A DNA stretch of 64,000 bases from assembly GCA_964437505.1 (NCBI GenBank), contig CAYTGU010000009.1, forward strand, positions 1 to 64,000, written 5' to 3'. Source of the stretch: JAHJDO01 sp964437505. Lineage in GTDB: Bacteria > JAHJDO01. A program made the position numbers and the translations under genes. This document shows positions 49,986-59,299 of this stretch, one piece after another (position 1 is the first letter of the stretch; each line of letters starts with the position of its first letter). Below the pieces are notes generated by a model, which was not told where the DNA came from, made no database searches, and saw only the letters and a list, made by a program, of their open reading frames with translations.

Positions 49986-51185
49986 TTATTTAAGCTTCTT
50001 TATCTTTGCAGCTGTTTTTATTCCAATACCGGGCAATTTAAGTAAATCCCTTACTGGTATTTTACTAAGCTTGCTCATTGTATCATATCCATGAGTTTCT
50101 AAAATACCTATTATCCCCTTACCAATGCCAGGCATGCTAATTTTTTCTTTTTCATCTTTCTTTTCATCAGCAATTATATCAATCCTGCAATCAACTAACC
50201 GTGACGTCAATTTTACATTCTGCCCTTTTTTGCCAATTGCAATAGCAAGTTGATCTGGTCTAACTAATATAGTTGCTGCTTTTTTTTCCTCATTCAATTC
50301 TACATTTTTTATTTCAGCTGGAGCCAATGCTTTTCTAATAAAAGCTCTAGGATCTTTATCCCATTCAATAATATCAATCCTCTCACCAGCAAGTTCCTCA
50401 ATAACTGCTTTTATCCTCGTGCCTTTTATTCCAACACATGCCCCGACACAATCAACATTCTCTTTGTTGCTGTAAACAGCTATTTTTGTTCTATCCCCTG
50501 GTTCCCTGGCAATAGCTTTTATTTCAATTATATTTTGTCCAATTTCGGGAACTTCCAACTCAAGCAATCGTTTTACAAACTCCGGATGTGTTCTAGAAAC
50601 AATTATCTTAACTTTACTACCAGAATCTGTGACTTCTAAAATATAGGCGCGTATTCTATCACCCTGCCTGTATCTCTCATTCTGCAAACGCTCCCTATAA
50701 GGCATCCGAGCCTCAGCATCTCCGAGATCTATTATCACATCTCCATACTCAAATCTATACACAATTCCATTAATTAAGGTGCCTTGTCTTTCTCTAAACT
50801 TTTCATACAGATTCTCCTTTTCTACATCTCTTATCTTTTGCATTATTACTTGTTTTGCAGTCTGAGCAGCTATTCTACCAAAATCATGAGGCGTTATTTC
50901 CTCGACATATATGCTGCCGACTTTCAAACTTTTATCTATCTTCTTTGCTTCTTCAATACCAATTTCTTTATGTGGATCTACTACATTACGCACAACTTTT
51001 TTTCTCAAAAAAACACAAATCTCTTTTCCATCTCCAGCAATAGACACCTTAAGGTCTGTAGCGTCTCCTAATTTTTTTTGTGCAGCTGATAATAAAGCTG
51101 CCTCAACAGCCTGTACAAGAATTTCTTCCTTTATGTTTTTCTCTTTACAAAGCGCTGTTATAATCCCCAAAATTTCTTTATTCAT
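49986..51185 (-). CDS. nusA: Transcription termination/antitermination factor NusA
   Basis: NusA N-terminal domain, S1 domain (GIVYRFEYGDVIIDLGDAEARMPY), and KH domains with CVGIKGTRIKAVIEEL and IAIGKKGQNVKLTSRL. The protein ends with a helix-hairpin-helix module (GIGKGIIGILE; LPGIGIKTAAKIKKL). 399 aa. rimP, normally upstream, is not present; a hairpin and a GT-C protein precede it instead. Confidence 0.97.
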   Translation of the reverse strand: MNKEILGIITALCKEKNIKEEILVQAVEAALLSAAQKKLGDATDLKVSIAGDGKEICVFLRKKVVRNVVDPHKEIGIEEAKKIDKSLKVGSIYVEEITPHDFGRIAAQTAKQVIMQKIRDVEKENLYEKFRERQGTLINGIVYRFEYGDVIIDLGDAEARMPYRERLQNERYRQGDRIRAYILEVTDSGSKVKIIVSRTHPEFVKRLLELEVPEIGQNIIEIKAIAREPGDRTKIAVYSNKENVDCVGACVGIKGTRIKAVIEELAGERIDIIEWDKDPRAFIRKALAPAEIKNVELNEEKKAATILVRPDQLAIAIGKKGQNVKLTSRLVDCRIDIIADEKKDEKEKISMPGIGKGIIGILETHGYDTMSKLSKIPVRDLLKLPGIGIKTAAKIKKLK

Positions 51186-51205
51186 GATAATCCCCTATTA
51201 ATAAC

Positions 51206-51236
51206 AAAGAGCGGGAAAATATTTTACCCACTCTTT
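51206..51236. terminator. Hairpin between the GT-C gene and nusA
   Basis: AAAGAGCGGG (51206-51215) pairs with CCCACTCTTT (51227-51236) with one wobble; the loop AAAATATTTT can pair on itself. T-rich runs follow on both strands but are interrupted, so termination is likely partial, or attenuation before nusA. Confidence 0.5.
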
Positions 51237-51269
51237 TCTATTTGCCGGGTTATTTCTAGGAACTTTATA

Positions 51270-53147
51270 TCATAATTTAGAAGACGTTGCAAGAAATTTT
51301 TTAATAGCTTTTCTTATTTTGTCTTCCTCTTCAATCTCCTTTCTTGAGAATATCTTATAAACTTTATAATACCTATTTCCATACTTCAATTCGAATTTTC
51401 TCAGCTCTTCAGGTTTGAATTCAAGTTTAAAAGCAGTTATTGCTTCATCAAATCTTAAATTGCCAGTTATATACCTCCATGAATACACCCCTCTAGTAAT
51501 ATAAGTCCCCATTGTATAAACAAGATAATTTGTGTCCCTATCCTGACAGAATCTCCACAACTCAGTTTCATCTCTTGAAAACATTGAGTACATATAATTC
51601 TTTATTTTATTTCTTATATCATCTGACTCTACTTTTGCATGAATTAATACAGGTCTGTCTGCATACAACCTTATAAATCCTGCTACTGAAAAGTTTGTTG
51701 CAATAGGACTATTTTCAGGAGTGTTCTCTTTAAGCCATTCACATACATTCATTAAAGACGAAGGATGTTCAATAAATCCAAGTCTTTTGCAAATATGCGT
51801 TGTCTTCATATATTCAAAAGGCAGGAACACAAGAAATAAAGCTGTAACCAGATTAACTATTTTTGATTTAAATTCAGGCATTTGAGTTTCGGATTTTTTG
51901 GGTATGTACTTGTATATAAGAGAAATGGAACAACACAGGAAGAAAATTAGAAACACTCTCATCCTTGCAAAGAGAAGATAAAAGATTAGAAAGAGAACTG
52001 TCAAACATACAAAAAGAATATCCTCTTTTGTTGCCCTTCCCTTAGAACATCCTTTAAAAAATAAAATAAAAGCTGTAATTCCAATAAGAAGGGTTGAACT
52101 AAAAAATACCGCTGTTTCTATAAAAGGAGGACTGATATCAGCAGGCAGCCACATAAAGTTTACATCAAAAGGCAAAAGAGCTGGATTAGCTGGTTTTATT
52201 CCTAAGAACCTGATTTTATAGAGAAATAGAGATGTTATATGAGAGTATGTACTAAATTGATTTTTTAGCACAAGAGAATTAATAACCTCTAAAGAAGCAA
52301 ATACACCAAGAAGCAATAATAATATTTTCAATTTATTTAATCTCTTCAATTTCATCACTACAGCAATTGTAGCTATAGAATATCCAAAAAGCATCCCATG
52401 GCTGTAGAGAAATCCTATCTCCCCAAGCCTAAGGTTGGTAAAACCTGCAAACATCATAAATAAAAGACTTATGAAAACAAATTCTAAATAATTCGAACTG
52501 CTTTTACTGTATATAATCAAAAACGCTACTGAACAAAATAAAATCCCCAAGTAGAACTGGGTAAGGTCCCAGGATATAACAGCAACATAAAGCAATAATC
52601 CAGCCAGAATTGATAAAAATGACCTTATTCTGAATCTGGACTGATTTGAAATAAAAAATAGTAAACTTAAATTAAGAAATATAAATGGTAAAGCAAAAGT
52701 CTGTTTGAGAAAAATTTCTCCTGTAGTTCCCAGCACAGAAGGAAGCATTACTCCATAATATGCTGAGGAGATTAAAGCTGCGACTCTATTTTTAGAGATA
52801 CTATATGTCAATATAAAAACTGCAATTATACTCAATGAAAAAAGCAAGGGAATAATATATCTTATAAAATCTGCAAGGCTAGTTTTGAGACCTGCCCCTG
52901 TATTTAGAAATCTATACAAATACCCATAGAAGTATTCCATAAAAACAAAAATTTTTTTACAGATATTGATACCTTCAGGATATTGTATTTTATTATCTAT
53001 GACAGGTAAAGAAGCTCCATCAGCGATGATTTTGGTATAGATAAAATGAGGAGCAGATTCATTAGAAAAAAGGAGAGAACCATAAGCCTCTGTTCTGTGG
53101 TCAAGTATCTGAAATCTTATAAATACAGAGATTAAATATACTAGCAA
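51270..53147 (-). CDS. GT-C-type membrane protein resembling oligosaccharyltransferase STT3
   Basis: 625 aa, about 12 hydrophobic helices then a soluble C-terminal domain. QYPEGINI in the first loop recalls the catalytic loop of STT3/PglB/AglB-type glycosyltransferases; I do not see a clear WWDxG motif in the C-terminal domain, so function is uncertain. The start given is TTG within the first helix. The frame continues upstream through a Lys-rich N-terminus (KFKIKNLKSTIIL) with no ATG/GTG, so the true start is probably a non-standard codon near 53180. It lies 43 nt after rho. Confidence 0.6.
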   Translation of the reverse strand: MLVYLISVFIRFQILDHRTEAYGSLLFSNESAPHFIYTKIIADGASLPVIDNKIQYPEGINICKKIFVFMEYFYGYLYRFLNTGAGLKTSLADFIRYIIPLLFSLSIIAVFILTYSISKNRVAALISSAYYGVMLPSVLGTTGEIFLKQTFALPFIFLNLSLLFFISNQSRFRIRSFLSILAGLLLYVAVISWDLTQFYLGILFCSVAFLIIYSKSSSNYLEFVFISLLFMMFAGFTNLRLGEIGFLYSHGMLFGYSIATIAVVMKLKRLNKLKILLLLLGVFASLEVINSLVLKNQFSTYSHITSLFLYKIRFLGIKPANPALLPFDVNFMWLPADISPPFIETAVFFSSTLLIGITAFILFFKGCSKGRATKEDILFVCLTVLFLIFYLLFARMRVFLIFFLCCSISLIYKYIPKKSETQMPEFKSKIVNLVTALFLVFLPFEYMKTTHICKRLGFIEHPSSLMNVCEWLKENTPENSPIATNFSVAGFIRLYADRPVLIHAKVESDDIRNKIKNYMYSMFSRDETELWRFCQDRDTNYLVYTMGTYITRGVYSWRYITGNLRFDEAITAFKLEFKPEELRKFELKYGNRYYKVYKIFSRKEIEEEDKIRKAIKKFLATSSKL

Positions 53148-53190
53148 CAGAGCAAGAATAATTGTTGATTTTAAATTCTTGATTTTAAAT

Positions 53191-54459
53191 TTAGACCTCT
53201 ACTTGATTCATAGTTTCCATAAATTTTCTATTTGTTTTGGTCTTTTTCAATTTCTCAATCAAGAATTCTATTCTTTCTGTTACACCCATTGAAATCAACA
53301 CCTTGCGCAATAGCCAAATCTTGTGCAGGTCTTTTTGATCTATTAACAGATCCTCCTTCCTTGTTCCTGAACGTTCCATATCAATAGCAGGAAAAACCCT
53401 CTTATCCACAAGCCGACGGTCCAGATGAATTTCCATATTCCCCGTTGCTTTAAATTCCTCAAAAATCACATCATCCATCCTGCTACCTGTATCAATCAGC
53501 GCTGTTGCTATTATTGAAAGACTTCCTCCTTCTTCTATTTTTCTGGCAGCTGCAAAAAACCGCTTTGGTTTATGAAGAGCATTAGCATCCACGCCTCCTG
53601 AGAGAATTTTGCCGCTGTGTGGAATCAGCACATTATATGCCCTAGCAAGTCTTGTAATGCTGTCAAGTAATATAACTACATCTTTTTTGCACTCAACTAA
53701 TCTTTTTGCTTTTTCAATCACCATTTCAGCCACTTGCACATGGCGCTCAGGAGGTTCATCAAAGGTTGAACTTATTACTTCTCCATTAACAGAACGCTGC
53801 ATGTCTGTAACCTCTTCAGGCCGTTCATCTATTAATAATACTATTAAAATCATTTCCGGATGATTTCTGGAGATGCTGTTCGCTATTTTCTTAAGAAGCA
53901 CAGTCTTCCCTGCTCTTGGAGGAGACACTATTAATCCTCTTTGTCCCCTTCCTATAGGAACTAACAGATCCATGACTCTCATAGATATTTCGTCCGGGTC
54001 TGTTTCAAGCACAATCCTTGGCTGCGGGAAAATCGGAGTAAGCCGGTCAAATTTAATCTTTTTTCTCGCAATCTCAGGGTCTTCAGAATTTACTTTTTCC
54101 ACCTTAAGTAAAGCAAAATATCTCTCTCCCTCCTTTGGCGGTCTGATCTCTCCCATGACTATATCACCTGTGCGAAGGCTAAAACGGCGTATCTGTGAGG
54201 GAGATATATAAATATCATCAGGGCATGGGAGATAATTGTAGTCTGATGACCTCAGAAACCCAAACCCTTCATTTAATACCTCAAGAACCCCCTCTCCATA
54301 AGCATGTCCATCTCCTTTCGTATGTTCTCTAATAACTTTTAGAACTAATTCCTGTTTAGGCAGATTAGTATAATCTTTAAGCTTAAGTTCTCCGGCTATT
54401 CCCTGAATTTCCTCAATACCCATCCTTTTAAGTTCTATAACATTCAAACGTTTATTCAT
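53191..54459 (-). CDS. rho: Transcription termination factor Rho
   Basis: Hexameric RNA helicase. The N-terminal SAP-like helix set and RNA-binding cold-shock fold contain GEGVLEVLNEGFGFLRS. The motor domain has GQRGLIVSPPRAGKTVLLKKIA (in pieces PPRAGKT), LLIDERPEEVTDM and LDSITRLARAYN, with RRLVDKRVFPAID at the end. ATG 54459 overlaps the coaE stop (ATGA) and follows GGAG at 8 nt; I prefer it to an upstream ATG. 422 aa. Confidence 0.97.
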   Translation of the reverse strand: MNKRLNVIELKRMGIEEIQGIAGELKLKDYTNLPKQELVLKVIREHTKGDGHAYGEGVLEVLNEGFGFLRSSDYNYLPCPDDIYISPSQIRRFSLRTGDIVMGEIRPPKEGERYFALLKVEKVNSEDPEIARKKIKFDRLTPIFPQPRIVLETDPDEISMRVMDLLVPIGRGQRGLIVSPPRAGKTVLLKKIANSISRNHPEMILIVLLIDERPEEVTDMQRSVNGEVISSTFDEPPERHVQVAEMVIEKAKRLVECKKDVVILLDSITRLARAYNVLIPHSGKILSGGVDANALHKPKRFFAAARKIEEGGSLSIIATALIDTGSRMDDVIFEEFKATGNMEIHLDRRLVDKRVFPAIDMERSGTRKEDLLIDQKDLHKIWLLRKVLISMGVTERIEFLIEKLKKTKTNRKFMETMNQVEV

Positions 54460-55046
54460 GTACATAACTCCTTCCATATTTTTTTGACTTGTTTTTCTGT
54501 TTCTTCCAATCCATTATTGTTATCAATTATAAAATCGGCAAATTTCTCCTTTTCTTTTATTGGCAATTGCGCATTTATTCTTCGGCAAGCTTCTTCTCTG
54601 GTTAAAGATGATCTTGCTCTTAATCTTGCTATCTGATTCTCCATACTTACAGAAACTACTATTAACTTATCAACAAGCGAGGTAGCTTCTGCTTCTACAA
54701 TAAGAGGCGCATTAATAATAATTACAGAAGCAATCTGCGAAGCCATTTGTTCTTTTAGAATCCTGATAATTTCCGGGTGCATTATGCGATTAAGACTCTC
54801 AAGCTTCTTTCTATCCTTAAAAACAATATCTGCTAACCTCTTTTTATCAATCCATCCAGAGTTATTAAGAATATCCTTTCCAAAGTATCCAACTATCTTT
54901 GCCGGAATATTATCTCCACTAATCTCAGCATTTATTAAGTTATTCCCAATTTTGTCTGCATCTATTATCTCTGCGCCAAGATCATTAAATATTACAGCTA
55001 CTGTATCTTTCCCTGAAGCAATACCGCCGGTTAAGCCAACTATCAT
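54456..55046 (-). CDS. coaE: Dephospho-CoA kinase
   Basis: Last step of coenzyme A synthesis. P-loop VGLTGGIASGKDTVA, DADKIG, then HPEIIRILKEQ and RLRARSSLTREEA (lid). 196 aa. Placed between the exonuclease and rho, as often seen downstream of polA. Confidence 0.96.
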   Translation of the reverse strand: MIVGLTGGIASGKDTVAVIFNDLGAEIIDADKIGNNLINAEISGDNIPAKIVGYFGKDILNNSGWIDKKRLADIVFKDRKKLESLNRIMHPEIIRILKEQMASQIASVIIINAPLIVEAEATSLVDKLIVVSVSMENQIARLRARSSLTREEACRRINAQLPIKEKEKFADFIIDNNNGLEETEKQVKKIWKELCT

Positions 55047-55067
55047 TTGTGCCTCTGTGCCTTGTCC

Positions 55068-55919
55068 TTACGTCAAAATCAGTTTATTAAACCCCAACTC
55101 TGCAAAAAGCCTGTTGACTTTGCTCCTATCAAAATCCCCTGTCGCGCAATCTTCCCAGCATATTTTGACAGGAACATCTGCCTTCAGACAAACCAATCTC
55201 CTGCTTAATTCTGCTTGCTGAGAGAACTGGCTCAAATTTTTCCTAATCTTTTCGTTCGGTATTTTATCTATATTTTTCAAAACCCCTTCTAAGTCACCGA
55301 ACTGCTTAACTAGTTTTGACGCTGTTTTTTCTCCAATCCCCGGAACTCCGGGAACATTATCTGATCTGTCCCCTCCAAGAGCTGCAATATCAACAAGTTT
55401 TTCAGGCTCAACACCATACTTCTTGCAAACCATCTTTTTATCAAAAACAGTATCTCCTTTAATAGGACGTATAATCCGAATATTGTCAGTTACAATCTGT
55501 AGAAGATCCTTATCCGGACTCATAACAAATACATCAAATCCATTCTTTTCTCCCTCTTTGGCAATGGTAGCAAGAATATCATCCGCCTCATATCCTCCCA
55601 GCTCAAAGATAGAGATGCTAAAAGCGCGTATAACCTCTTTAAGTATTGGAAACTGGACAATCAGATCATCCGGCATTTTAGGACGATTCGCCTTATAAGA
55701 AGCAAATTCCTTGTGCCTGAAAGTAGGCTCCGGCAAATCAAAAGCTACTCCAATATAATCCGGTTTCTTCATGCGCAATATTTTTGTAAGACTTACAGTG
55801 AATCCATACACAGCGTTTGTCGGCAGTCCTTCCTTCGTCTTCAGTTCCCTTATAGCGTAAAAAGACCTGTAAGCATATGAATTGCCATCTATAAGATATA
55901 AGGTTTTCTTTCTTGTCAT
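55068..55919 (-). CDS. 5'-3' exonuclease (polA N-terminal domain alone)
   Basis: 283 aa covering the whole FEN/5' nuclease domain: YLIDGNSYAYRSFYAI, GVAFDLPEPTFRHKE, YEADDILATIA, SPDKDLLQI and the helix-3-turn GGDRSDNVPGVPGIGEKTASKL. It stops just after LFAELGF, where PolA would continue into its 3'-5' exonuclease-like and polymerase domains. There is no remnant of those domains before coaE, so it is a stand-alone nuclease that removes RNA primers. A separate polymerase part may be elsewhere in the genome. Confidence 0.93.
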   Translation of the reverse strand: MTRKKTLYLIDGNSYAYRSFYAIRELKTKEGLPTNAVYGFTVSLTKILRMKKPDYIGVAFDLPEPTFRHKEFASYKANRPKMPDDLIVQFPILKEVIRAFSISIFELGGYEADDILATIAKEGEKNGFDVFVMSPDKDLLQIVTDNIRIIRPIKGDTVFDKKMVCKKYGVEPEKLVDIAALGGDRSDNVPGVPGIGEKTASKLVKQFGDLEGVLKNIDKIPNEKIRKNLSQFSQQAELSRRLVCLKADVPVKICWEDCATGDFDRSKVNRLFAELGFNKLILT

Positions 55920-55959
55920 TATAATACTGGATACCGAAACTCTGTATGATTGGGAATCA

Positions 55960-56095
55960 GAAATCCTAAATTTAAAACAATGTCAAATGCTAAAGCTCAA
56001 ATGTCAAATCAATGTCAAAACTCAAATGACTTCAAGAAAAAACCTCGAAATTGGACATTTGGATTTTGTTATTTGGAATTTAGTTTTTGTTATAG
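55960..56095. repeat. Imperfect inverted repeat made of AATGTCAAA/ATTTGGA units
   Basis: The gap between the exonuclease and secretin genes is built from short units: AATGTCAAA, CTCAAATG and TTTAAAAC on the left, and GGACATTTGG, TTATTTGGAATTTAG on the right, which are roughly reverse complements of the left. The left arm overlaps no gene; the right arm reaches the secretin stop codon. Non-coding; possible dispersed repeat. Confidence 0.6.
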
Positions 56096-59000
56096 TGTGT
56101 CTTGTGAAACAATCCGCGCATTTCCGCTGGCATCCAATATATTCACTGTTACAAATATCAAAAGCTTCTTTTTGTCTCCGCTCTTTGTCTTGTGTTGAAA
56201 CAATTTACCCAACAGAGGAATATCCGAAAGAAAAGGTACCTTATATACAGTCTTTCCACCGGTATCCTCCATAAACCCGCCAAGAACAATTGTATCGCCA
56301 TCATGAACAGTTACGTATGTCTCTATATCCTTGCTGTAAAAATCAGGTCTGGCAATAGTGGTATTTGTTGTTCCTACTGTTGAAATTGTATAGTTGGTCC
56401 AGCTGTCAACATTACTGATTACAGGTTGCAGAAATAATGTAACACAATTCGTAGCTTCATTTACCTGCGGCGTAACATTCAGTATCATGCCAACATCCTT
56501 CTCTGTGAATGTGTAATCAAAGGTTGTAGTAGTTACTTCATCTGTAGTTGTGCTGCTACTTGATACAGTATCTACATAACTTATTGTAGTAACAAACTTG
56601 ACGATTCCAGGCTTATTATTAAGCACTGTCAGTTTTGGAGCTGAAAGAGTATTGGTATCCGTTCTGGACTGGACCGCTCTTAGATAAGCTGTTAACTGTA
56701 GTTTATCTAAAATAGCTACGTTCTGCAGAGAGAATCCACTAGTTGAAAGACCTGTAATACCAGAAAGAAGATCTGCTGTTACAGTATGACTCTGGGGGTG
56801 CTGCCCTCCTGCGTTTTTACTCCATGTTCTTGAAATATCTACAAATCCAACACCTATCTCCTCCCCTTCCACCAATCTTACATATACATACCTTGCCTCT
56901 ATAGAGACCTGAACAGGGGTCCTGAGCTCAGCTAATACCTTTTCTGTTTTATCCAGATTCTCAGGAGTGTTCTTAACAAATATTTTATTGAGCTCACTTT
57001 GCACAGTAATGCTGGCGCCTGTTGGCTGAGGAACTAGGGCTTCTAAAAGCTCTTTTATGCTTTCGCCACTCACTCCGCTAGCCTCTCCTTCAGCCGCTTC
57101 TCCTGCCTCACCTAATCCTGTTCCCATATCCTCAGTCGTAGTCTTGAAACCCGAATCTCCTAAACGCACTATATTCATTGAGGCCCCGTACTCCAGAGAG
57201 TAGACTCTTGTTTCCAGATCCTCAAGAGGCTGAGCCAGAATCCTGGCCCTAGTAGATACATATATGTACTCTTTCGTAAACTTATAATCCAAGCCTTTAG
57301 GCCTTAGTATTGCTTCAAGCACACTTAAGAGAGTCATATTCTGCAGAAAACACGTTACCTTTGTATTTACAGGACCTGTCGGCTGAGCAACTGCTGCTGC
57401 TGCCTCTCCACCCCAGCCCTCAGCCTGTTCTGCAGCTGGCAGCGCTGCTATTGCTTCCCCAGAGAACATCGCCTCGTCAACAACAATATTAATACCTGTC
57501 TGCTTTATCAAGAACAGTATTACATCTCTCAAGTCTGTACCTGTATACTTTACAAGCGGGACCTTAATGCTGGATGCCTTATCTTTTAATTCTATAGCTG
57601 CGCCCACCTTTTCTTTCTTGCGTTTTAATTCCTTTATCCTTCTCACTTCAGCTGGAGGCAGCTGCGCTTTAGTAACTTCCAACATTCGCTCATCAGAAAT
57701 AGCCTGAAGCCGCTTTCTGGTAAGCTTCTCTCCCTTAATTGTCTTCTCTGTTCTGACCTTTGATACTAAAAACTCTACGCTTCTGCGAAGATTTTCATCT
57801 AAAACATCAGGGAGAATCTCTTCAAGTATTTTAATTGCCTCATCATACTCTCCTGCGTCTGCCTCTATCTTAGCATCCGTAATCCTATCCTGTATATCCC
57901 TTTTTCTTAATCTTTCTTTTCTGGCTATCTGCTTCTTTGCAGCCTTTGCCTGCCGGACAGATCTTCTCTCATTCTGCTCTTTAAGCGACTCCTCTGAGGC
58001 TTTTAAGTATTCTTTTGCGCCTTCATGCGCAGAATCAAGACTCAAAACAGCATTAAATTCTTTAATTGCCTCAGAATATTCGTCATTACGGTATAACTTT
58101 TTTCCATCCACGTAATGTGTTTCTATCTTGTTTTCTAATTCTTCTTTTTCTTTCTGCCTGCGCTCTTCTATCTTCTTTTTCTGAAGCGTCATTAAATCCG
58201 CCTCTTTCTCTGTATCTTCCTCTGCTTTTTGTTTTGCAAGTTTTGATGCTTTCTCTGCTGCCTCCTGTTCAGAGATGTCAATTTTTTCTCTTATTCTCTC
58301 TGCCATCTTTAAAGCTTTTTTATTCTCAGAATCTATATCAAGAACTTTTTGGTAGACAGTAAGAGCCTGTTTGTAATCCTTGTCCCCGTAACTCTCGTCA
58401 GCCTGCTCAAAAAGAGATGCGATTGCTAACTCTTTCTGTTCCTCAATAAGCTGATCTTTATCGCTCCGTATTTTTTCTATCTTTTTGGTCGCTTTTTCAA
58501 TAATCTTAGAAGCCTTCCTGTTCTTTGAATCTATCAAGACTACCTCTTTAGAAAGAGATATTGCACCTTTATAATTTTTATCTTTGTATAGCTGTTTGGC
58601 TTCGCTCACCAGCCTGTCTATCTTTACCTCTCTGGCTTCTTCCTTGAACTTACGATCCTTCTCTGTCTGCTTCTGCGCTTCCAAGCGCGCCTGCTCAGCA
58701 AGTTTTTCCTTGTTAGCCAATTCCTTTTCTTTGGCAATTTGACTGCGCTCTTCCGATTTTACAATCAATTTCTGCGCAGATCTGTTATCTGAATCAATCC
58801 TAAGAATTTCTCTGCATTGAGCTATTGCCTCATCATACTTCTCATCTGAATACAGACTCTTTGCCACATCAAACAATTTATCCAGCTTCTTCTGCTTCTG
58901 TTTCTCAGCTTGTTTTTTCGCCAGTTCCTCTTTATCACGCTGTTTCTCCAATTCTCTCTCTCTTTTTCTTTGCATGCGAACTTGTGCCTTCTTAAGAAGA

Positions 59001-59278
59001 CGGTGAGCAGCTGCATTATACTGGTCAATCTCGCGCACCTTTTGACACTCGATAATTGCTCTTTCGTAGTCTCCTCTCTTATAATACTGCCTAGCTAATT
59101 TATAATATTCTTTTATTTCCTCCTGATCTCTTTCTGACAAATCTGTATCTGCATAAACAACTTGATTAGAAAATACTGAAAAAACCTGAGGACAAAAATC
59201 AAATGCCTTTATGGGTATAAAACGGATAGTCAGAAAGGAAAGAACTAAAAAAACTATGCCTAGACTGCATTTTTTCAT
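56090..59278 (-). CDS. Outer-membrane secretin with an N-terminal six-repeat TPR/coiled-coil region
   Basis: 1062 aa. A signal peptide occupies about residues 1-43. Six TPR-like units at about 57-100, 134-178, 224-268, 288-332, 388-430 and 466-508 (pattern YxxAxxLYxxxxYxxAIxxxxxVLxIDxxN) are separated by very charged helical linkers. The secretin N-domain starts near 577 (VKYTGTDLRDVILFLIKQTG), followed by Ala/Gly-rich inserts. The C-terminal gate domain ends VPFLSDIPLLGKLFQHK. It forms the outer-membrane channel of a type II secretion or type IV pilus system, last gene of the pilMN operon. GGAGG precedes the ATG. Confidence 0.92.
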   Translation of the reverse strand: MKKCSLGIVFLVLSFLTIRFIPIKAFDFCPQVFSVFSNQVVYADTDLSERDQEEIKEYYKLARQYYKRGDYERAIIECQKVREIDQYNAAAHRLLKKAQVRMQRKRERELEKQRDKEELAKKQAEKQKQKKLDKLFDVAKSLYSDEKYDEAIAQCREILRIDSDNRSAQKLIVKSEERSQIAKEKELANKEKLAEQARLEAQKQTEKDRKFKEEAREVKIDRLVSEAKQLYKDKNYKGAISLSKEVVLIDSKNRKASKIIEKATKKIEKIRSDKDQLIEEQKELAIASLFEQADESYGDKDYKQALTVYQKVLDIDSENKKALKMAERIREKIDISEQEAAEKASKLAKQKAEEDTEKEADLMTLQKKKIEERRQKEKEELENKIETHYVDGKKLYRNDEYSEAIKEFNAVLSLDSAHEGAKEYLKASEESLKEQNERRSVRQAKAAKKQIARKERLRKRDIQDRITDAKIEADAGEYDEAIKILEEILPDVLDENLRRSVEFLVSKVRTEKTIKGEKLTRKRLQAISDERMLEVTKAQLPPAEVRRIKELKRKKEKVGAAIELKDKASSIKVPLVKYTGTDLRDVILFLIKQTGINIVVDEAMFSGEAIAALPAAEQAEGWGGEAAAAVAQPTGPVNTKVTCFLQNMTLLSVLEAILRPKGLDYKFTKEYIYVSTRARILAQPLEDLETRVYSLEYGASMNIVRLGDSGFKTTTEDMGTGLGEAGEAAEGEASGVSGESIKELLEALVPQPTGASITVQSELNKIFVKNTPENLDKTEKVLAELRTPVQVSIEARYVYVRLVEGEEIGVGFVDISRTWSKNAGGQHPQSHTVTADLLSGITGLSTSGFSLQNVAILDKLQLTAYLRAVQSRTDTNTLSAPKLTVLNNKPGIVKFVTTISYVDTVSSSSTTTDEVTTTTFDYTFTEKDVGMILNVTPQVNEATNCVTLFLQPVISNVDSWTNYTISTVGTTNTTIARPDFYSKDIETYVTVHDGDTIVLGGFMEDTGGKTVYKVPFLSDIPLLGKLFQHKTKSGDKKKLLIFVTVNILDASGNARIVSQDTL

Positions 59279-59299
59279 TGTTAAGCCTCCAGAGACAAA

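Noticed and set aside
55960..56095. CRISPR array or transposon end
   Set aside because: Units are too short and irregular, with no constant repeat and spacer lengths and no transposase.
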